Source: Desulfobacterales bacterium
Lineage (GTDB): Bacteria > Desulfobacterota > Desulfobacteria > Desulfobacterales > Desulfobacteraceae
Assembly: GCA_022361095.1 (NCBI GenBank)
Contig: JAKSBO010000903.1
Location: forward strand, 1 to 17,036
DNA: 17,036 nt
Direction of reading: 5' to 3'
A model generated the notes under the pieces. That model did not search any database, had not been told where the DNA came from, and saw only the letters and a list, made by a program, of their open reading frames with translations. Position 1 is the first letter of the stretch. Every line of letters begins with the position of its first letter. This document shows positions 13,784 through 17,036 of the stretch, piece by piece. A program made the translations under genes and the position numbers.

Positions 13784-14269
13784 GGGAAAAGAGATCTGAC
13801 GCATTTCACGATTCAAATATCTTCAAGGTTCGTGTCGATGAAGGCGGCCTGGTTCCGCCATATTCAGAAAATAATGTTTTTTCTCTGCCGTTAAGCCGGG
13901 TGGATATGGATGACAATATCATTGCCTTCCCCAACCGATTTTATCCGCGCCAGATTCTAAAAGGCGTCACCGGCATTTTTAAAGGAAATTTTATCCCCTT
14001 CCGGGTGGCAAAAATAGATGAGACCCATCTGACCGCGGATTTGAACCATCCCCTCAGCCGAAATGTATTGGATTTGGAAATTCGCCTTTCAGATTCACGT
14101 ATCAGCCCCCTGGATCGGGCTGGTGATGGCGTTATTTGATAAATCCGGTTGTTTTAAGGAGCTTGAAACCCAATCGGTCCGGGGATATCCACGGCCCCTT
14201 GATGGTCCGCATATTAATCAAACCCGCATGTCCGATCCGGTTTATGTCATTGCCGGGACCGTGATTTAA
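13784..14269 (+). pseudogene. Decayed FKBP-methyltransferase fusion gene, internally deleted
   Basis: The first frame (to the TGA at 14137-14139) reads like the second half of a SlyD-type FKBP domain: RFYPRQILKGVTGIFKGN, then FIPFRVAKIDETHLTADLNH-PLS and LDLEIRL, matching the family's VPVEI...VDGNHMLAG...FNVEV pattern. No ATG or credible start precedes it; the only start is a TTG inside the repeat. A second frame (about 14100-14269) reads LFDKSGCFKELETQSVRGYP, RPLDGP, then MSDPVYVIAGTVI, which resembles the C-terminal end of methyltransferase domains fused to FKBP in deltaproteobacteria. The simplest reading is a fusion gene that lost its start and, near 14095-14125, its methyltransferase core. 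The fusion match is from memory, not a search. Confidence 0.5.
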
Positions 14270-14356
14270 ACCCGTTGGCGGGCTGAAAAATATCCGGATC
14301 GGTAATTATATTTGGGATGTACGGAAATTGTTTTTTTGACCATGGCCGTTCGTTAC

Positions 14357-14385
14357 TTGATGCTTTTTTTAAAATCATATAGTAT
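14357..14385 (+). promoter_or_regulatory. Possible promoter of the hybrid histidine kinase gene
   Basis: TTGATG (14357-14362, 4/6) and TAGTAT (14380-14385, 4/6) are 17 bases apart within an AT-rich stretch. The leader to the kinase start at 14590 would be about 200 bases, which is long. The 14270-14589 stretch holds no other recognised feature. Confidence 0.3.
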
Positions 14386-14589
14386 ACGTACTCCCAAGTC
14401 GTGTTCAAAAAAATATTAGCCGTGGCCTGAGGAAACGTATTCCTCAATATTGGGGTAATGAATGTCAGAAGATAACGAGGCAACAGTATCCATAAATTGG
14501 GTGCGTATATTACACCTGAGATACAGTCGTCGCATTACCTGAAAAACCCCTTAAAGAAAAAGATACATCCTATTACAGGTAAGACAGCA

Positions 14590-16332
14590 ATGAGCGATAA
14601 ACCCAGTTACGAAATGCTTGAGCAAAAGATCAAACGGCTGGAGCGTTCCATTCAGGGCGCCCGCCGGGCTGAACTGATCAATAGAACGTTGTTCTATATT
14701 GCATCCGATTTAAACAGTTGTGACTCCCTTGGCGATCTGTATGCCTCCATATACAAGCGGGTATCGGATCTTATGGATATCTCCAATTTTTTTATCGCAA
14801 TTTATCACAAAGATCAAAAAGCCATACAATACGTATTTCGAAGGGATCAGCAGTCAGAGCTGTCTCCTGAATGGATATACAATTTTTCTGAAAAACCTTC
14901 GTTGACCGGTGATGTCATTATAAATAAAGCGCCGTTACTGCTGGATGATCAGCAACTTATGGATCTTGAAGCCAAAGGCAGGGTTATGGGGCGGCTGCCT
15001 AAAAACTGGCTGGGAATCCCGTTGATGGTCAAGGGCGAAGTGATCGGCGTGATGGCCGTAAAAAGTTATACCAATGCCGTCAAATACAATCAATCGCATG
15101 TGGAACTGCTCAGTTTTGTTTCGGACACCATTGCCACGGCCATTCATAAAAAACAGGCGGAGAACGAGCTGAGCAAAGCCAAAGAACGTTTGGGCCGCAG
15201 CCAGAAGCTTGAAGCCATTGCCACATTGGCCGGCGGCATTGCCCATGATTTTAATAACACCCTTTCCATTACGCTCGGCAATATCAATCTGGCCCAGATG
15301 GCGGCAAGCGGCACGATCAGAGGATACCTGGATGACGCGGAACAATCGGTGCTCCAGGCAAAAAATCTGGCGTCCAAATTTGTTGTTTTTTCAAGCAGCA
15401 GTACCGTGGGGATTAAAACCCATATTGACCTGACAGGGTTTATTAACGGCACGCTTGAGCAATTGAAACAGGAAAAAAATATTGTGTTTCAGGTTGAGCT
15501 CTCTGACCTGCCGCCTGTCATTGAGGCGGACCGTGACGCCCTTAATGAAGCGTTCAAGAACGTTGTTATCAATGCATCAGAAGCCATGGGAAATAAGGGC
15601 ACGGTAAAGATAACGGCAAAACTTTATCCCGAAAGAAAAGGCATGATCGTCATATCTGTCGCGGACCAGGGCAGAGGAATCAAGTCGGATCATATAGAAA
15701 AGATTTTTAATCCCTATTTTTCCACCAAACCCAAAGGCGGGAACCGGGGAACCGGGCTGGGGCTTTCCATTGCCTGGGCCATTGTGAAAAACCACCAGGG
15801 TAATATTCAGGTTCGCTCTACCCTTGGGCAGGGAACATGTGTGGATGTCATCCTGCCCATTTTCCCAAAAGGGAAACCCAAAGAGACACGCAAGCTCAAA
15901 GAAACCCGTAAGTCCAAAGAGGTGGAAGCCAAGTTCATTCGACCTGTCAGGGTTGCAACCCGAAAACCCCTTGTTCTGTGTATGGATGACGATGCCATGA
16001 TTTTGGAAATCACCGAAATAATTCTTACCCGGCTGGGCTACGAGCCTGTCCTGGCAAAATCCGGCGAAGAGGCGGTGGAAAAATACCAGTCCTGTCTTGT
16101 GGAAGGCAAAATCATCGGCAAGGTGATTCTTGACCTTGAAGTAAAGCACGGCATGGGCGGTGAAGAGACCATGGAAAAATTGCTGGCGTTGAATCCTGGA
16201 ATCAAGGGCATTGTGGCTTCGGGTTATGCCAATGATTCCGTCATGGAAAATCATGCTTTATTCGGGTTTTCTGCAGCCCTGTCCAAGCCCTTTTCCATTA
16301 CGGCATTGAAACAAGCCCTTGAAGAATTGTAA
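14590..16332 (+). CDS. Hybrid histidine kinase: GAF, HisKA/HATPase, C-terminal receiver
   Basis: A 580-residue cytosolic sensor kinase without membrane segments. A short coiled coil (5-20) leads to a GAF domain (about 30-190, ending HVELLSFVSDTIATAIHKKQ). The phospho-acceptor His219 lies in GGIAHDFNN. The ATPase domain has the N box NVVINASEAM with Asn328, then VADQGRGI (357-364) and GNRGTGLGLS (384-393). A basic linker with repeated KETRK units (430-441) joins a receiver domain (459-580) with acidic pocket DDD (466-468), phospho-acceptor Asp515 in VILDLEV, and Lys566 in SKPF. The start at 14590 follows AGGTAAG and gives MSDKPSYEMLEQKIKRLE, a typical N-terminus of such kinases; the frame is open further up only through a TTG at 14497. 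Signal and target are unknown; no response regulator with an output domain is adjacent. Its TAA falls in a family 1 repeat. Confidence 0.92.
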   Translation: MSDKPSYEMLEQKIKRLERSIQGARRAELINRTLFYIASDLNSCDSLGDLYASIYKRVSDLMDISNFFIAIYHKDQKAIQYVFRRDQQSELSPEWIYNFSEKPSLTGDVIINKAPLLLDDQQLMDLEAKGRVMGRLPKNWLGIPLMVKGEVIGVMAVKSYTNAVKYNQSHVELLSFVSDTIATAIHKKQAENELSKAKERLGRSQKLEAIATLAGGIAHDFNNTLSITLGNINLAQMAASGTIRGYLDDAEQSVLQAKNLASKFVVFSSSSTVGIKTHIDLTGFINGTLEQLKQEKNIVFQVELSDLPPVIEADRDALNEAFKNVVINASEAMGNKGTVKITAKLYPERKGMIVISVADQGRGIKSDHIEKIFNPYFSTKPKGGNRGTGLGLSIAWAIVKNHQGNIQVRSTLGQGTCVDVILPIFPKGKPKETRKLKETRKSKEVEAKFIRPVRVATRKPLVLCMDDDAMILEITEIILTRLGYEPVLAKSGEEAVEKYQSCLVEGKIIGKVILDLEVKHGMGGEETMEKLLALNPGIKGIVASGYANDSVMENHALFGFSAALSKPFSITALKQALEEL

Positions 16333-16384
16333 AAGATCCGCGGGCTGACCCGGTTTATCGATATCCAGGCCCAGCCCACTGATA
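16330..16384 (+). repeat. Family 1 dispersed repeat, hairpin module only
   Basis: It starts TAAAAGATCCGCGGGCTGACC, with the TAA being the stop of the histidine kinase gene, and has arms GGGCTGACCCGG and CCAGGCCCAGCCC. The GAAAG...CTTTC module of other copies is missing. It fills nearly all of the 59-base gap between the converging kinase and hisD genes, where it may act as a bidirectional 3' end structure. Confidence 0.72.
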
Positions 16385-16391
16385 AAAGAAA

Positions 16392-17036
16392 CTACTTTTG
16401 CCGGATTCTTACGGAATTGGCATGGGCCTCCAGGCCTTCTGTCCGTGCCAGGGTGATGACATCATCCGCCTCTTTTTCAAAGGCGGCTTTGGAATAATGG
16501 ATCAGGCTGGTCTTCTTGGTAAAATGAGAGACGCTCAGGGCTGATGAAAACCGGGCCGTACCTGCTGTGGGCAGCACATGGTTGGGACCTGCAATATAGT
16601 CGCCCATGGGCTCGGGGGTGTAAGGTCCCAGGAACAATGCGCCTGCATTTTGGATCCTGTCAATATAGTCAAACGGCGATTCCACGATAACTTCAAGATG
16701 TTCGGGTGCCAGACGGTTGGACAGGTCAATGGCTGTATCAATATCCGGTACCACCAGAATGGCGCCGAAATTATTGATGGCCGGTTCGGCGATCTCCTTG
16801 CGGGGCAGGGCGTCAAGCTGGGGGCCGATTGCGGCCGCGACCTTTTGCGCCAGTTCCTGGGAATCGGTTACCAGTATGGCCGATGCCAGCATATCATGCT
16901 CTGCCTGGGAAAGCAGATCTGCGGCAATGCATTCAGGATCTGCGGTTTTATCTGCAATGATCAGGATTTCGCTGGGGCCTGCGATCATATCAATGCTGAC
17001 GGTGCCGGAAACAATTTTTTTGGCAAGGGTGACATA
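16392..17036 (-). CDS. hisD: Histidinol dehydrogenase, C-terminal half (cut by the window edge)
   Basis: The frame is open from the right edge and covers 214 residues, about half of the usual 430. HisD oxidises L-histidinol in two steps to L-histidine, using NAD+ and a zinc ion. Family blocks seen are VSGTVSIDMIAGPSEILIIAD, the zinc-ligand region SQAEHD, the catalytic Glu-His pair in LAPEHLEV, and GPYTPEPMGDYIAGPNHVLPT. The end reads EGLEAHANSVRIRQK, a normal C-terminus. The true start lies outside the window. It faces the kinase gene across a family 1 repeat. Confidence 0.95.
   Translation of the reverse strand, partial: YVTLAKKIVSGTVSIDMIAGPSEILIIADKTADPECIAADLLSQAEHDMLASAILVTDSQELAQKVAAAIGPQLDALPRKEIAEPAINNFGAILVVPDIDTAIDLSNRLAPEHLEVIVESPFDYIDRIQNAGALFLGPYTPEPMGDYIAGPNHVLPTAGTARFSSALSVSHFTKKTSLIHYSKAAFEKEADDVITLARTEGLEAHANSVRIRQK

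Noticed and set aside
14063..14269. Separate small gene starting MYWIWKFAFQ
   Set aside because: The first part is an out-of-frame reading of the FKBP segment; only the part after about 14100 looks protein-like, and it is better explained as the displaced end of the decayed fusion gene.

Overview
The window reads as a chromosomal segment of an anaerobic deltaproteobacterium, most likely a sulfate reducer of the Desulfobacteraceae type. This is inferred from gene style and mix: FeoAB iron(II) uptake with a FeoB-associated Cys-rich protein, a long-form urocanase, beta-oxidation-type enzymes, a GAF/hybrid histidine kinase, and dense palindromic intergenic repeats. No rRNA, tRNA, CRISPR array, phage gene or transposase was seen.

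Layout. 1-128: edge of a dispersed repeat and perhaps the tail of an upstream gene. 129-2826: radC (+) converging on hutU (-). 3047-4564: an AMP-binding acyl-CoA synthetase-like protein with altered catalytic motifs, followed by two tandem repeat units. 4889-7758: feoA, feoB and a small Cys-rich membrane protein, with a good sigma-70-type promoter and a palindrome in the leader. 7870-8988: three overlapping small genes (methyltransferase, GIY-YIG protein, YheU-family protein) closed by a terminator. 9039-13395, all on the minus strand: a tandem universal stress protein, a TetR regulator, a thiolase and a 3-hydroxyacyl-CoA dehydrogenase. The TetR protein plausibly controls the thiolase and dehydrogenase, which catalyse adjacent steps. 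13784-14269: remains of an FKBP-methyltransferase gene with its middle apparently deleted. 14590-16332: hybrid histidine kinase. 16392 to the end: hisD (-), entering from the right edge.

The most interesting content lies between the genes. Two unrelated repeat families sit at gene 3' ends and their first bases form the stop codon of the gene. Family 1 (six copies) starts ATAAC and supplies TAA to three genes; it has a GGGCTG...CAGCCC hairpin and usually a second GAAAG...CTTTC palindrome. Family 2 (three full copies and one hairpin-only derivative) starts TTTAGTGC and supplies TAG to three genes. Family 2 is a nested stem-loop of about 115-150 bp whose paired segments differ between copies but stay complementary, while the unpaired motifs (ATCCTCAC / GCTCCGGT, AA and CAA bulges) are kept. 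All three full copies have the same orientation relative to the gene they follow. I know of no published name for either family and cannot search for one.
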